A DNA stretch of 64,000 bases from RBG-16-66-20 sp040752005 (GTDB lineage: Bacteria > Pseudomonadota > Gammaproteobacteria > Burkholderiales > SG8-39). A program made the translations under genes and the position numbers. This document shows positions 51,181-60,669 of this stretch, piece by piece. Under the pieces are notes generated by a model. It did no database searches. It was not told the origin of the DNA and worked only from the letters and a program-made list of their open reading frames with translations. Numbering within the stretch: position 1 is the first letter of the stretch; each line of letters begins with the position of its first letter. The DNA is taken from contig JBFMFX010000009.1 in the NCBI GenBank assembly GCA_040752005.1, positions 65,893 through 129,892 of the forward strand, read 5' to 3'.

Positions 51181-52809
51181 TCACGGCATGTTCTCGACCA
51201 TGCGCGGATCGGCCGCGAGCTGCGCCGCGCGCCAGAGCGCCATCGTGCCGCTGCGGTAGCGGCTCTGAAAGTCCGGTGCGGCCGGCCCGGTCCACAGCCG
51301 GCGGCGGCCCCGGTAGTACGCGAGCACGTAGCCGCCCGGATGCGCGCGCACCCACGCCGGCACCGCGGCCCGATCGAGCAATGCGATCGGCTGGCGCAGG
51401 CGGCCGTGGAAGTGATATTGCCCGTGGTATGCGCCGACGATCGCGAGCGGCGCGCCGGCGGCTTCGAGCTGCGCAAGGCGCTCGCTCATCGGCCGCACGT
51501 CGTAGGCCGGCCAGGTGGCGCGTGTGATCGCCCAAGCGCCGAGCAAGATCGCGGCGCAGGTGCATGCCGCGAGCAGCCGCGCCTGGCGCGCAGGCGGCGC
51601 GCGTCGCGCTGCGAGCACCACCGCTCCGATCCCGGCGAGTCCCGCTCCCGCCCATCCGATCGGACCGGCGGCGAGCACCGCGGAACCCGGCGCCGCGGCC
51701 ACGGGCCCTGCGCCGAGGGCGAGCGCAAACAGTGCCGCCGCGCCGGCGAAACAGACGAGCGCCGGCAACGCCGCCGATGCGTCCGCCGCCCGTTGCGCCG
51801 CGTGCAGGCCGCGCGCAAGGAGCAGCGCGAGCGCCGGAAAGCCGAGCAGGAGGTAATGGGCCTGCTTGCCGCTGATGAGCGAGAAGATGGCGAGCGTTCC
51901 GACAGCCCACAGCACGCACAGCCGCACACCCGGATCGGGCGCAATCGCCCGCAGGCGCGCGAGCGCCCGCCAGGCGCCCGGCCAGACCGACCACGGAAAC
52001 AGCACCAGCGGCAGCAGCGGCAGGTACCACCATAGCGGGCGCTGGTGCGAGAACGAGTTCACCGTGTAGCCGAGCGTCTGGCGCAGCGTCATGTCGCGCA
52101 GATACTCCGCGTCGGAGGCGAGCGCCATCGGCACCAGCCAGGTGAGCGCGACGAGCAGCGCGACGCCTGCGGCGGCGAGCGCACCGAGGTACCAGCGCCG
52201 CCCGCCGACCGCACCGCACGACCACCAGCGGGCCCCGACAACCGTGAACAGCGCGGGCAGGAACACCACCGGCCCCTTGGCAAGCACGCCCAGACCGAGC
52301 GCGACGCCGGCCCAGACGTATGCGCGCGCGTTCCGATCCTGCGCGGCGCGCAGGAGCGCGAGAACCGAGGCGAGCGCGAAGAATCCCAGCATGGTGTCGA
52401 ACATCAGCGCCGAGCAGAACCATGCCCAGAGTAACGAGCCGAGCAGCAGCCAGGGTGCGAGCTCTGCCACAGGCGCCTGCTGCGGCCAGAGCCGGCGCGC
52501 GATCGCCGCGGTGAGCGCAAGCTGACCAGCCCCGAACATTGCGGGCAGAAGGCGCGGCCACCATTCGTTGACGCCGAACATCGCCCAGCCGGCGTGCATC
52601 AGCCAGAAAAGCAGCGGGGGCTTGCCGTCGTAGTAGCGGCCGTTGAGATAGGGCACCGCCCAGCTCTCGCGCCACCACATCTCCCAGCCGACCGCGAGGT
52701 AACGTGTCTCGTCTATCGGCAACGCCGGTCGCAGCGCGAGCATCGCGCCGGCGAGCAAGCCGCACAGCCAGAGCCATCCCGGCGGGTATGTGAGCGGACG
52801 CGGAAACAT
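51181..52809 (-). CDS. GT39/ArnT-like membrane glycosyltransferase
   Basis: 542 residues, about 12 membrane helices. The first periplasmic loop has the catalytic acid in ALPIDETRYLAVGWEMW, followed by NGRYYDGKPPLLFWLMH, both typical of the ArnT/PMT-like GT-C superfamily using polyprenyl-phosphate sugars. The C-terminal periplasmic domain is about 120 residues. In related bacteria such enzymes decorate lipid A or glycans. The sugar donor is unknown, and no aminoarabinose genes are nearby. Confidence 0.88.
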   Translation of the reverse strand: MFPRPLTYPPGWLWLCGLLAGAMLALRPALPIDETRYLAVGWEMWWRESWAVPYLNGRYYDGKPPLLFWLMHAGWAMFGVNEWWPRLLPAMFGAGQLALTAAIARRLWPQQAPVAELAPWLLLGSLLWAWFCSALMFDTMLGFFALASVLALLRAAQDRNARAYVWAGVALGLGVLAKGPVVFLPALFTVVGARWWSCGAVGGRRWYLGALAAAGVALLVALTWLVPMALASDAEYLRDMTLRQTLGYTVNSFSHQRPLWWYLPLLPLVLFPWSVWPGAWRALARLRAIAPDPGVRLCVLWAVGTLAIFSLISGKQAHYLLLGFPALALLLARGLHAAQRAADASAALPALVCFAGAAALFALALGAGPVAAAPGSAVLAAGPIGWAGAGLAGIGAVVLAARRAPPARQARLLAACTCAAILLGAWAITRATWPAYDVRPMSERLAQLEAAGAPLAIVGAYHGQYHFHGRLRQPIALLDRAAVPAWVRAHPGGYVLAYYRGRRRLWTGPAAPDFQSRYRSGTMALWRAAQLAADPRMVENMP

Positions 52810-52890
52810 CAGATCGCGCGACGTCGAAGCGGCCGAATCCTACCCGATCGGACGCTGTCAGCGCGGCGCAAGCCCGGCGTCAGCCGCAGG

Positions 52891-53814
52891 TCAGTCGAAC
52901 AGGCGCAGCGCCAGCCGCGGGCGGCCGCCGCGGATCTCGGCAAAGAGCGCGCCGTATTCCGGCAGCTCGACCCAGGCGGAAGTGTCCTGCGTGAGCGGTT
53001 CGGAGGCGACCAGAATCGAGTCGGCGTTTTCGGCGCCGCCGGTCATCCTCCACTCGCCCTCGTGCAGGCCGTAGTCGGCGCCGAGCGTGTACCAGAGCGA
53101 CAGGAACGCGAGGTTCGCCTCGTGCACCTTCGCCGGATCGTCGGTGCGGTAATGGCCGAAGTCGAAGCAGTAGCGCAACGCCGCAAGCTGCGTGCCGTTG
53201 GCGATGAACAGGTTCACCGACGACGACAGCGAGATGCCGAGCCTGGCGCGCGCGGCGCGGATCGCGCCGAGCGCCGCTTCCAGCGCCGCGAACACCTCGG
53301 CCGCGGAAGCGGGTCCGGCCGGGTCCGGCAGATGCGAGACAAACAGCGCGTAGATCCACTCGCTGTCGGTGCTGCCGCGGATCGCGCGCCGGAACTCGGG
53401 CTTCACGTGCGGTGCGAGCAACGGCTTCATGTCGAGGATGCCGGCGAGGTCGCCGTTGTGCGCGAGGCACCAGGGCACGCCTTCGAACTGGAAGGGGTGG
53501 ACGTTGGCGAGCGAGATGTCCACCGCGGTGGAATAGGCGACTCCGCGCACGTGCGCGAGCACGCAGGCCGCGCGCACCTTCTCGGCGAGGCTCTTCAGGT
53601 TGCGGTCGAACACCGGCAGCGAAGTCGAGCCGTAGAAGAAGGGTTTCTCCGGTGCGTGCGAGTCCGGTGCCCAGGCGCGCATGCCGAAGCCGGCGAGGTT
53701 GAGCATGTGCAGCATCTTCGGCATGTAGCTCTGCCGGATGAGCGCCGAGTCCGGCTGAAAAAGCAGGTTGTCGAGCAACACCGGAGCGCCAAGGTAGGCG
53801 AGCGCGCGGCACAC
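52891..53814 (-). CDS. yafJ: Class II glutamine amidotransferase (YafJ-type)
   Basis: 307 residues from a GTG at 53814 that puts the nucleophile cysteine at position 2 (MCRALAYLG), as needed for an N-terminal Ntn hydrolase, with AGGAG eight bases upstream. Other signatures: HVRGVAYSTAVDISLANVHPF (split as HVRGVAYST and ANVHPF), WCLAHNGDLAG, and RGSTDSEWIYALF. It resembles GlmS/PurF glutaminase domains but lacks the synthase half. In YafJ/DUF4357 proteins the acceptor is often unknown. Start choice is firm because any longer frame would bury the cysteine. Confidence 0.93.
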   Translation of the reverse strand: MCRALAYLGAPVLLDNLLFQPDSALIRQSYMPKMLHMLNLAGFGMRAWAPDSHAPEKPFFYGSTSLPVFDRNLKSLAEKVRAACVLAHVRGVAYSTAVDISLANVHPFQFEGVPWCLAHNGDLAGILDMKPLLAPHVKPEFRRAIRGSTDSEWIYALFVSHLPDPAGPASAAEVFAALEAALGAIRAARARLGISLSSSVNLFIANGTQLAALRYCFDFGHYRTDDPAKVHEANLAFLSLWYTLGADYGLHEGEWRMTGGAENADSILVASEPLTQDTSAWVELPEYGALFAEIRGGRPRLALRLFD

Positions 53815-54059
53815 GGCCCGACTCCTACGCGCTCCTCGGCCGCTCGGCCCGGCGCCGCCTGACCGCGGGCGTGGGCGGGTGCGACAGCGCCGCGCCCGGC
53901 GCACCCGGGCAGCTTGCGCGCACCTGCGGCTGCGAGGTCCGGAGCGCGGTGCGGTCGAGGGCTGCGAGCGTCATCGTCTCGTTCTCGTCGGTGGCGCGCG
54001 CCCGCCGCTCGCGCCGGTCGGGTCGGAGCGCTCGCCTGAGGTAAGCTTGATGGTAGCGC

Positions 54060-54590
54060 ATGCGTTACGCCGACACCTTGCATCTGGTGGAGCGGCTGCC
54101 CGCGCGCCGGCCCGCTCCCACGCTACCGTCGCGGCTCGATGAGCTGTTCGAGCGCCTGGCGGCAAGCGCCAGCGAAACCGAGGCGCTCGCGATCGAGGAC
54201 GAGATCTGGAGCGCCTGGATGTACGACGGGCGCGAGGAAGCCGAGGCGGCGCTCGATCGCGCCGCAGCCGACCTGGCTGCGCGGCGCTTCGACATCGCCG
54301 AGACGCGCCTGGTGCGGCTGGTGCGAGGCCGTCCGGACTGGGCCGAGGCCTGGAACAAGCTCGCCACCCTTTACTACATGATGGAGCGCGACGACGAGAG
54401 CGTGGCGGCGATCCACCGGACGCTGGAGATCGAGCCGCGCCACTTTGGCGCGCTCGCTGGCTTGGGCGAGATCCTGCGCGGGCAGGGCGAACGCGAGCCG
54501 GCGCTGCTTGCTTTCGGGCGGGCGCTGCGCGTGCATCCGCATCTCGCCGGTGTGCGCGAGTCGCTGCGCTCGCTCACCGACACGCCGTAG
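54060..54590 (+). CDS. Tetratricopeptide-repeat protein
   Basis: 176 residues. After an N-terminal helix-rich part (LDELFERLAASASETEALAIEDEIWSAWM, in pieces) come about two to three TPR-like repeats, for example WAEAWNKLATLYYMMERDDESVAAIHRTLEIEP (in pieces) and FGALAGLGEILRGQGEREPALLAFGRAL. A role in protein-protein contacts is likely, but no partner is shown. It lies divergent to the amidotransferase with a spacer of about 245 bases and upstream of the P450. Confidence 0.83.
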   Translation: MRYADTLHLVERLPARRPAPTLPSRLDELFERLAASASETEALAIEDEIWSAWMYDGREEAEAALDRAAADLAARRFDIAETRLVRLVRGRPDWAEAWNKLATLYYMMERDDESVAAIHRTLEIEPRHFGALAGLGEILRGQGEREPALLAFGRALRVHPHLAGVRESLRSLTDTP

Positions 54591-54635
54591 CCGGGCGCGG
54601 CGCCGGTACCTGGCCGCGAGGCATAATGGCGCGCC

Positions 54636-55880
54636 ATGCGCACGGTCCGCGCGCCCGCCGAAGACCTCGATTTCCGCCCCGAGGCGCCGGAGTTCCGGCG
54701 CGATCCGTATCCGATGCTGGCTCGCCTGCGCGCCGCGGATCCGGTGCACTGGAGCCCGCGCCTCAAGGCGTGGGTGCTCACACGCTACGACGACGTGCGC
54801 GCGGTGCTGCTCGACCCGCGGATGTCTTCCGATCGCCTGCGACCGTTCTTCGCCGCGCTGCCGGGCGAGGAGTCCGCGCGCATCGCGCACCTCATCCGCT
54901 ACCTTTCGTCCTGGATGGTGTTCCGCGATCCGCCCGAGCACACCCGGCTGCGGCGGCTGGCGGGCCGGGTGTTCAACCTTCAGTCCATGAACGCGATGCG
55001 CCCGGTGGTCGAGGCGCTCGTCGAGCGGTTGCTGGCGCGCATCGGCGAGCGCGGCGCGATTGACTTCATCGCCGATTTCGCCGGGCCGCTTCCGGCGCTT
55101 GTCATCATGGCGATGCTCGGCGTGCCGGAGGAGGAGCTGGCACGCGTCAAGCAGCTGTCGGACGATATGGCGCTCTTCGTCGGCAGCGCGCGCATGCCGG
55201 GCGAAAAGTACGCGATCGCCGAGCGCGCGGCGAGGCAGATGGCCGGGTTCTTCTCCGCGCTGATCGCCGAGCGCCGGCGCTCGCCGCGCGCGGACCTGCT
55301 CTCGCAGCTGGTGCGTCTGGAGACCGAAGGCGAGCGGCTCACCGAGGACGAGCTCATCGCCACCTGCATCCTGCTTCTGTTCGCCGGTCACGAGACCACG
55401 ACGAACCACATCGCGAACGGGATCGCCGCACTGTTGCGGTTCCCGGAAGAAATGGAGAAACTGCGCGCCGATCCGGGACTCGCGCCGCGCGCCATCGAGG
55501 AGCTGCTGCGCTACGACGGCCCGAGCGGCGCCCAGGTGCGCATCGTCGCCGCGGAGTGCGAAATGCGCGGCAAGGTCCTGCGGCCGGGCGAGCGCGTGTT
55601 CCTGATGCTGAACGCCGCCAACCGGGATCCGGACGCGTACGAGGATCCCGACCGGCTGCGGCTGGATCGGGGCGGGCCGGCGCACCTCGCCTTCGGGTTC
55701 GGCACCCACATCTGCCTCGGCTTTCCGCTGGCGCGGCTGGAGGGGCAGGTGGCGATTCCGGCGGTGCTGCGGCGCTGGCGCCACATCGCGCTCGCGGTGC
55801 CGGAGGACGAGATCGAATGGCACAGCTCGATGATCTTCCGCGGCATGAGGCGGCTGCCGCTCACCGTCGGACCGGCATGA
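54636..55880 (+). CDS. Cytochrome P450
   Basis: 414 residues, class I bacterial P450. I-helix oxygen-activation AGHETT lies at 250-255, K-helix ExxR at Glu289-Arg292, and the heme loop FGFGTHICLG carries the ligand Cys360. No fused reductase and no ferredoxin gene is adjacent, so redox partners must come from elsewhere. The substrate is unknown; fatty acids and terpenoids are common for relatives. It is transcribed after the TPR gene with 45 bases between. Confidence 0.94.
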   Translation: MRTVRAPAEDLDFRPEAPEFRRDPYPMLARLRAADPVHWSPRLKAWVLTRYDDVRAVLLDPRMSSDRLRPFFAALPGEESARIAHLIRYLSSWMVFRDPPEHTRLRRLAGRVFNLQSMNAMRPVVEALVERLLARIGERGAIDFIADFAGPLPALVIMAMLGVPEEELARVKQLSDDMALFVGSARMPGEKYAIAERAARQMAGFFSALIAERRRSPRADLLSQLVRLETEGERLTEDELIATCILLLFAGHETTTNHIANGIAALLRFPEEMEKLRADPGLAPRAIEELLRYDGPSGAQVRIVAAECEMRGKVLRPGERVFLMLNAANRDPDAYEDPDRLRLDRGGPAHLAFGFGTHICLGFPLARLEGQVAIPAVLRRWRHIALAVPEDEIEWHSSMIFRGMRRLPLTVGPA

Positions 55881-55913
55881 GTCGGGCGGGGGCGGCGGCG
55901 GTGGCAAAAACAA

Positions 55914-55953
55914 GGGGATGCCGAAGGGAGGAGAAGGGAATTTCGGCATCCCC
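55914..55953. terminator. 12-base perfect hairpin between P450 and trkA
   Basis: GGGGATGCCGAA (55914-55925) pairs perfectly with TTCGGCATCCCC (55942-55953) across a 16-base loop. On the plus strand no T-run follows. On the minus strand the stem is followed by TTGTTTTTG, the look of an intrinsic terminator, yet no minus-strand gene lies upstream. It may end antisense transcription or be a regulatory hairpin in the trkA leader. A smaller hairpin (ATTCCC/GGGAAT, 55961-55976) follows. Confidence 0.45.
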
Positions 55954-56099
55954 GTCCGGCATTCCCCGCCGGGAATTCGTGCAACGGCACAAAGTATCCT
56001 CCCCGGGATGCGCCGGGCGCGAGGAAGTATTCAACAGACGGCGGCCGAAATTTTGCCGCGCGAACCGGGCCAGGCAGTGAACGCATCGCCCGATCGCGC

Positions 56100-57473
56100 A
56101 TGAAGATCGTCATTCTCGGAGCGGGGCAGGTGGGCTCCTCGGTCGCCGAGAGCCTCGTCTCGGAGCAGAACGACATCACCGTGGTGGACCTGGATCCGCA
56201 GCGGCTGCGCCTGCTCGCGGACCGGCTCGATCTGCGCACTGTCGCCGGCAATGCTGCGCACCCTTCGGTGCTGCGCGAGGCCGGAATCGAGGACACCGAT
56301 TTACTGATCGCGGTGACGCAGTCGGACGAGACCAACCTCGTCGCCTGCCGGCTGGCGAGCCGCATGTTCAACGTGCCGCGGCGGGTGGCGCGGGTGCGCG
56401 CGGCCGATTTTCTCGACAACGAGGCAGTGCTCGGGCGCGAGGGCTTCGACGTGGACCTCGCGATCTGCCCCGAGCAGGTGCTCACCGACTACCTGGTGAA
56501 GCTGGTCGAGTTTCCCGAGGCGCTGCAGGTGCTCGACTTCGCCGGCGGCCGGGTGAGCCTGGTCGCGGTGCGTGCCTTCGAGGGCGGGCCGCTGGTCGGC
56601 CATCCGATCCGCGACATCCGCCGCCACATTCCGGCCACCGATGTGCGCATCGTCGCGATCTTCCGCGGCAACCACGCGGTGATGCCCGACGGCGGCACCG
56701 TGATCGAGGCGGGCGACGAGGTGTTCTGTCTCGCGGCTTCCACCGACATCCGCCGGGTGATGCGGGAGCTGCGGCGCATGGACCGACCGGTGAAGCGCGT
56801 GATGATCGCCGGCGGCGGCAACATCGGGCAGCGCCTGGCGCGCGCGCTCGAGCGCGACTATCTGGTGAAGGTGATCGAGCACAACAAGCGCCGCTGCGAG
56901 GTCCTCGCCGAGCGGGTCGAACGCGCGCTCGTGCTCGCGGGCGACGCCACCGACGAGGAGCTGCTTGCCGAGGAGAACGTCGGCGACATGGACCTTTTCA
57001 TCGCGGTCACCAACGATGACGAGAACAACATCATGGCGTCGCTTCTCGCCAAGCGCATGGGCGCGCGGCGCGTGGTGACGCTCATCAACCGGCGCAGCTA
57101 CGTGGACCTGGTGCAGGGGGCGCAGATTGACATCGCGCTCTCGCCCGCGCAGGCGACGATCGGCAGCCTGCTCGCGCATGTGCGCCGCGGCGACGTGGTC
57201 GCGGTGCACAGCCTGCGCCGCGGCGCGGCCGAGGCGCTGGAAGCGGTGGTGCACGGCGACCGCGAGGCCTCGCCGCTCGCCGGCCGGCGCGTGGACGAGG
57301 TCGAGCTGCCGCTCGGGGCGAGGATCGGCGCGCTGGTGCGCGGCGAGCAGGTGCTCATGGCGCACCACGACACGCGCATCGAGCCGGAGGACCATGTCAT
57401 CGTGTTCGTCGCCGACAAGCGGGATCTTCCGCGCGTGGAGCGCCTGTTCCAGGTGAGCCCGCGCTATCTGTAG
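56100..57473 (+). CDS. trkA: Trk potassium uptake regulatory subunit TrkA
   Basis: 457-residue cytoplasmic subunit binding NAD(H)/ATP, which gates the TrkH channel. It has two RCK (TrkA-N/TrkA-C) halves, with the nucleotide-binding GxGxxG loops at ILGAGQVGSSVAESL and MIAGGGNIGQRLAR, and acidic strand ends TVVDLDPQRL and VIEHNKRRC. Both TrkA-C domains are present. It precedes trkH by 13 bases, so the two form an operon. Confidence 0.96.
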   Translation: MKIVILGAGQVGSSVAESLVSEQNDITVVDLDPQRLRLLADRLDLRTVAGNAAHPSVLREAGIEDTDLLIAVTQSDETNLVACRLASRMFNVPRRVARVRAADFLDNEAVLGREGFDVDLAICPEQVLTDYLVKLVEFPEALQVLDFAGGRVSLVAVRAFEGGPLVGHPIRDIRRHIPATDVRIVAIFRGNHAVMPDGGTVIEAGDEVFCLAASTDIRRVMRELRRMDRPVKRVMIAGGGNIGQRLARALERDYLVKVIEHNKRRCEVLAERVERALVLAGDATDEELLAEENVGDMDLFIAVTNDDENNIMASLLAKRMGARRVVTLINRRSYVDLVQGAQIDIALSPAQATIGSLLAHVRRGDVVAVHSLRRGAAEALEAVVHGDREASPLAGRRVDEVELPLGARIGALVRGEQVLMAHHDTRIEPEDHVIVFVADKRDLPRVERLFQVSPRYL

Positions 57474-57486
57474 CGGCAGGCGCGCG

Positions 57487-58941
57487 TTGCGGCTCGGGGT
57501 CGTCGTCAACCTGCTGTCGGTGGTGCTGCTGGGATTCGCGGCCGCGATGCTCGCGCCGCTCGCCCTCGCGCATGTCCTTGCCGACGGCGCCGAGCGCGCC
57601 TACGACATCGCGCTCCTCGCCACCGCGCTCACCGGCGCCGCCGGCTACGCCGCAAGCCGCGGCGGGCCGCGCGAGCTGCGCACACGCGAAGGGTTCCTGT
57701 TCGTGGCGCTGGTGTGGACGGTGCTGCCGGTGTTCGGCGCGCTGCCGCTCATCGCCTACCTGCCGGCGCTTTCCTTGACCGATGCCTACTTCGAGGCGAT
57801 GTCGGGGCTCACCGCGACTGGGGCCACGGTGCTCTCGGGTCTGGACGCGCTGCCGCCTTCGATCAACTTCTGGCGCTGCACGCTGCAATGGTTGGGCGGA
57901 ATGGGCGTGATCGTGCTCGCCGTGGCGGTACTGCCGCTGCTTGGCGTGGGCGGACGGCAGCTGCTGCGGGCCGAGACGCCGGGTCCGATCAAGGAGACCC
58001 AGCTCACGCCGCGCATCGCCGAGACGGCGAAGGGGCTCTGGCTGGTGTACGCCGGGTTGACCGCCACCTGCGCGCTCGCCTACGGCGCGCTCGGCATGGA
58101 CTGGCTCGATGCCGTGATGCACGCCTTCAGCACGCTCAGCCTCGGGGGGTTTTCGTCGCACGATGCGAGCTTCGCGTACTGGAATTCGCCGCTGCTCGAG
58201 GCCGCCGCGATCGCCTTCATGCTCGTCGCCGGGATCAACTTCGTGACGCACTTCGGAGCCGTGTACCGGGTGAGCTTCGCCCCGTACCGCCGCGACGCCG
58301 AGGCGCGCTGGTATCTGCTGCTCATCGCCGCGAGCGTGGCGGCGGTCACGGTGCTGCTCAAGGCGGAACACATGCACGCCGAATGGCCGCAGGCGCTGCG
58401 CCACGCCGCGTTCAACGTGGTGTCGGTTGCGACCACCACCGGCTACGCCAGCGCCGACTACACCGCCTGGCCGGTGTTCGCGCCGCTGTGGATGCTTTTC
58501 ATCTCCGCCTTCGCCACCTGCTCGGGTTCGACCGGCGGCGGAATCAAGATGATGCGCGCGCTCCTGATGCTGCAGCAGGCGTTGCGGGAACTGGAGCGTC
58601 TGATCCATCCGCGGGCGGTGACCCCGGTCAAGCTGGGCGGGCAGGCGGTCGAGAATCGCATCATCTTCGCGGTGCTCGCCTACATGCTGGTGTACGGCGT
58701 GACGATCGCGGCAATCACGCTGCTGCTCACCGCCACCGGCCTTGACCTGCTCACGGCGCTGTCGGCGGCGGCGGCATGCGTCAACAACGTCGGCCCGGGA
58801 CTGGCAGAGGTGGGGCCGACCGCCACCTATGCCGCGCTGTCGGACTTCCAGACCTGGATTCTGACGGCGGCGATGCTGCTCGGGCGCCTGGAGCTGCTCA
58901 CGGTGTTCGTGCTCGCGACGCCGGCGTTCTGGCGGGGGTGA
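57487..58941 (+). CDS. trkH: Trk potassium channel subunit TrkH
   Basis: 484 residues with a TTG start. Four selectivity-filter-like pore loops of the SKT family are visible: EAMSGLTATGATVL, FSTLSLGGFSSHD, SVATTTGYASAD and AACVNNVGPGLAEV. The gating-loop SGSTGGGIKMMR and the membrane segments fit a complete TrkH. It translocates K+ with TrkA as the regulator. The upstream spacing of 13 bases from trkA fits co-transcription. Confidence 0.95.
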   Translation: MRLGVVVNLLSVVLLGFAAAMLAPLALAHVLADGAERAYDIALLATALTGAAGYAASRGGPRELRTREGFLFVALVWTVLPVFGALPLIAYLPALSLTDAYFEAMSGLTATGATVLSGLDALPPSINFWRCTLQWLGGMGVIVLAVAVLPLLGVGGRQLLRAETPGPIKETQLTPRIAETAKGLWLVYAGLTATCALAYGALGMDWLDAVMHAFSTLSLGGFSSHDASFAYWNSPLLEAAAIAFMLVAGINFVTHFGAVYRVSFAPYRRDAEARWYLLLIAASVAAVTVLLKAEHMHAEWPQALRHAAFNVVSVATTTGYASADYTAWPVFAPLWMLFISAFATCSGSTGGGIKMMRALLMLQQALRELERLIHPRAVTPVKLGGQAVENRIIFAVLAYMLVYGVTIAAITLLLTATGLDLLTALSAAAACVNNVGPGLAEVGPTATYAALSDFQTWILTAAMLLGRLELLTVFVLATPAFWRG

Positions 58942-58947
58942 GGCGTC

Positions 58948-58963
58948 CTTGACCGCAGTCAAG
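58948..58963. promoter_or_regulatory. CTTGAC-N4-GTCAAG palindrome upstream of formate dehydrogenase
   Basis: CTTGAC, CGCA, GTCAAG: a 6-4-6 dyad ending 34 bases before the fdsGB start. The core TTGAC-N4-GTCAA has the half-site layout of FNR/ANR/DNR-family boxes (TTGAT-N4-ATCAA). The same dyad occurs upstream of the fhs gene at 63550, which argues for a shared regulator. Confidence 0.65.
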
Positions 58964-58997
58964 ACCCGTCGCGCGGCCCAGCGCTCATAATCAAGAC

Positions 58998-60659
58998 ATG
59001 GATCAGAAGACCCGGATTCGCCCCACGCCGAAAGGCAGGAGGGTCGAGCCGCAGGCGCGCGAGGAGGTGCGCGCGCTGCTCGGCGACGCCCCGCGCCGGC
59101 GCGACCTGCTGATCGAGCATCTGCACCGCATCCAGGACCGCTTTGGGCATCTCGCGGCGCGGCATCTCGCCGCGCTTGCCGAGGAACTGCGGCTCTCGCT
59201 TGCCGAGGTGTACGAAGTCGCGACGTTCTATCACCACTTCGACGTCGTAAAGGAGGGCGAGACACCCCCGCCCGCGCTCACGGTGCGGGTGTGCGAGTCG
59301 CTGTCCTGCGAGCTTGCCGGCGCGCGCGAGCTGCTCGCGCGGCTGCCGGGGATCCTCGGGCGCGAAGTGCGGGTGATCCCCGCGCCCTGCGTCGGACGCT
59401 GCGACGAGGCGCCGGTCGCGGTGGTTCACCAGAATCCCATCGGCGCCGCGACCGTGGACAAAGTGAAGGCGGCGGTGCAGGCGAAGAAGACCCGATGCCT
59501 GGTGCCGCCGGCGATCGGCTACGCCGAGTACCGCAGGACGGGCGGCTACCGGCTGATCGCCGACTGCCTCGCCGGAAGGCGGTCCCGCGAGGAGATCACG
59601 AAGATCATCGAGGACTCCGGCCTGCGGGGCCTGGGCGGGGCGGGCTTTCCCGCCGGACGCAAGTGGCGCATCGTCGCGGCGGAGCCCGCGCCGCGGCTGA
59701 TGGCGGTCAACATAGATGAAGGCGAGCCGGGCACGTTCAAGGACCGCTATTTCCTGGAGCGCGACCCGCACCGGTTTCTCGAAGGCATGCTGGTCGCCGC
59801 CTGGTGCGCAGGCGTGGGCGAGATCTACATCTATCTGCGCGACGAGTACGCCGGCTGCCGGGCGCTGCTCGAGCGCGAGCTGGAGCTGCTGCGGCGAACG
59901 CCGCCCTGCGCGCTGCCGCCGATTCATCTGCGGCGCGGCGCCGGCGCCTACATCTGCGGCGAGGAGTCGGCGATGATCGAGTCCATCGAGGGCAAGCGCG
60001 GCATGCCGCGCCTGCGGCCGCCGTACGTCGCGCAGGTGGGCCTGTTCGGCTATCCGACGCTCGAGCACAACATGGAAACCGTGTACTGGGTGCGCGAGAT
60101 CGTGGAGAAGGGCGCGGCCTGGTTCTCCGGTCACGGGCGCCACGGCAGGCGCGGCCTGCGCGCGTTTTCGGTCTCCGGTCGGGTCAAGAAGCCCGGTGTG
60201 CATCTTGCTCCGGCGGGCATCACCGCCAAGGAGCTCATCGAGGAGTACTGCGGCGGGATGCTGGACGGGCACGAGTTCTACGCCTACCTGCCGGGCGGCG
60301 CCTCCGGCGGCATCCTGCCCGCGTCCAAGGCCGACATCCCGCTCGACTTCGACACGCTGCAGCCGCACGGCTGCTTCATCGGCTCGGCGGCGGTGATCGT
60401 GCTGTCGGACCGCGACAAGGCGGCGGCCGCGGCGAGGAACCTGATGAAGTTCTTCAAGGAGGAATCCTGCGGTAAGTGCACGCCGTGCCGCGTCGGCACC
60501 GCCAAGTCGCTTGCGCTGATGGAGGAGTCGCGCTGGAACGAGCCGCTGCTGAGGGAGCTCGCGCAGACCATGATGGACGCCTCGATCTGCGGACTCGGCC
60601 AGGCGGCCCCCAACCCGGTGCTCAGTGTGCTCAAATACTTTCCCCACGAAGTCCAGTGA
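58998..60659 (+). CDS. fdsB: NAD-dependent formate dehydrogenase, fused gamma-beta (FdsG-FdsB) subunit
   Basis: 553 residues combining what are usually two proteins. Residues 20-165 are FdsG/NuoE-like, with the 2Fe-2S ligands C99-x4-C104 and C131-x3-C135. Residues about 180-550 are FdsB/NuoF-like, with the FMN/NADH-binding RGLGGAGFPAGRKW, NIDEGEPGTFKDR, RGAGAYICGEESAMIESIEG (split), and the 4Fe-4S motif ESCGKCTPCRVGT with the distant Cys in SICGLG. It passes electrons from FdsA to NAD+. fdsA follows ten bases after its stop. Fusions of this kind also occur in some NAD-reducing hydrogenases, but the linked FdsA supports formate. Confidence 0.93.
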   Translation: MDQKTRIRPTPKGRRVEPQAREEVRALLGDAPRRRDLLIEHLHRIQDRFGHLAARHLAALAEELRLSLAEVYEVATFYHHFDVVKEGETPPPALTVRVCESLSCELAGARELLARLPGILGREVRVIPAPCVGRCDEAPVAVVHQNPIGAATVDKVKAAVQAKKTRCLVPPAIGYAEYRRTGGYRLIADCLAGRRSREEITKIIEDSGLRGLGGAGFPAGRKWRIVAAEPAPRLMAVNIDEGEPGTFKDRYFLERDPHRFLEGMLVAAWCAGVGEIYIYLRDEYAGCRALLERELELLRRTPPCALPPIHLRRGAGAYICGEESAMIESIEGKRGMPRLRPPYVAQVGLFGYPTLEHNMETVYWVREIVEKGAAWFSGHGRHGRRGLRAFSVSGRVKKPGVHLAPAGITAKELIEEYCGGMLDGHEFYAYLPGGASGGILPASKADIPLDFDTLQPHGCFIGSAAVIVLSDRDKAAAAARNLMKFFKEESCGKCTPCRVGTAKSLALMEESRWNEPLLRELAQTMMDASICGLGQAAPNPVLSVLKYFPHEVQ

Positions 60660-60669
60660 CAGGGACGCC

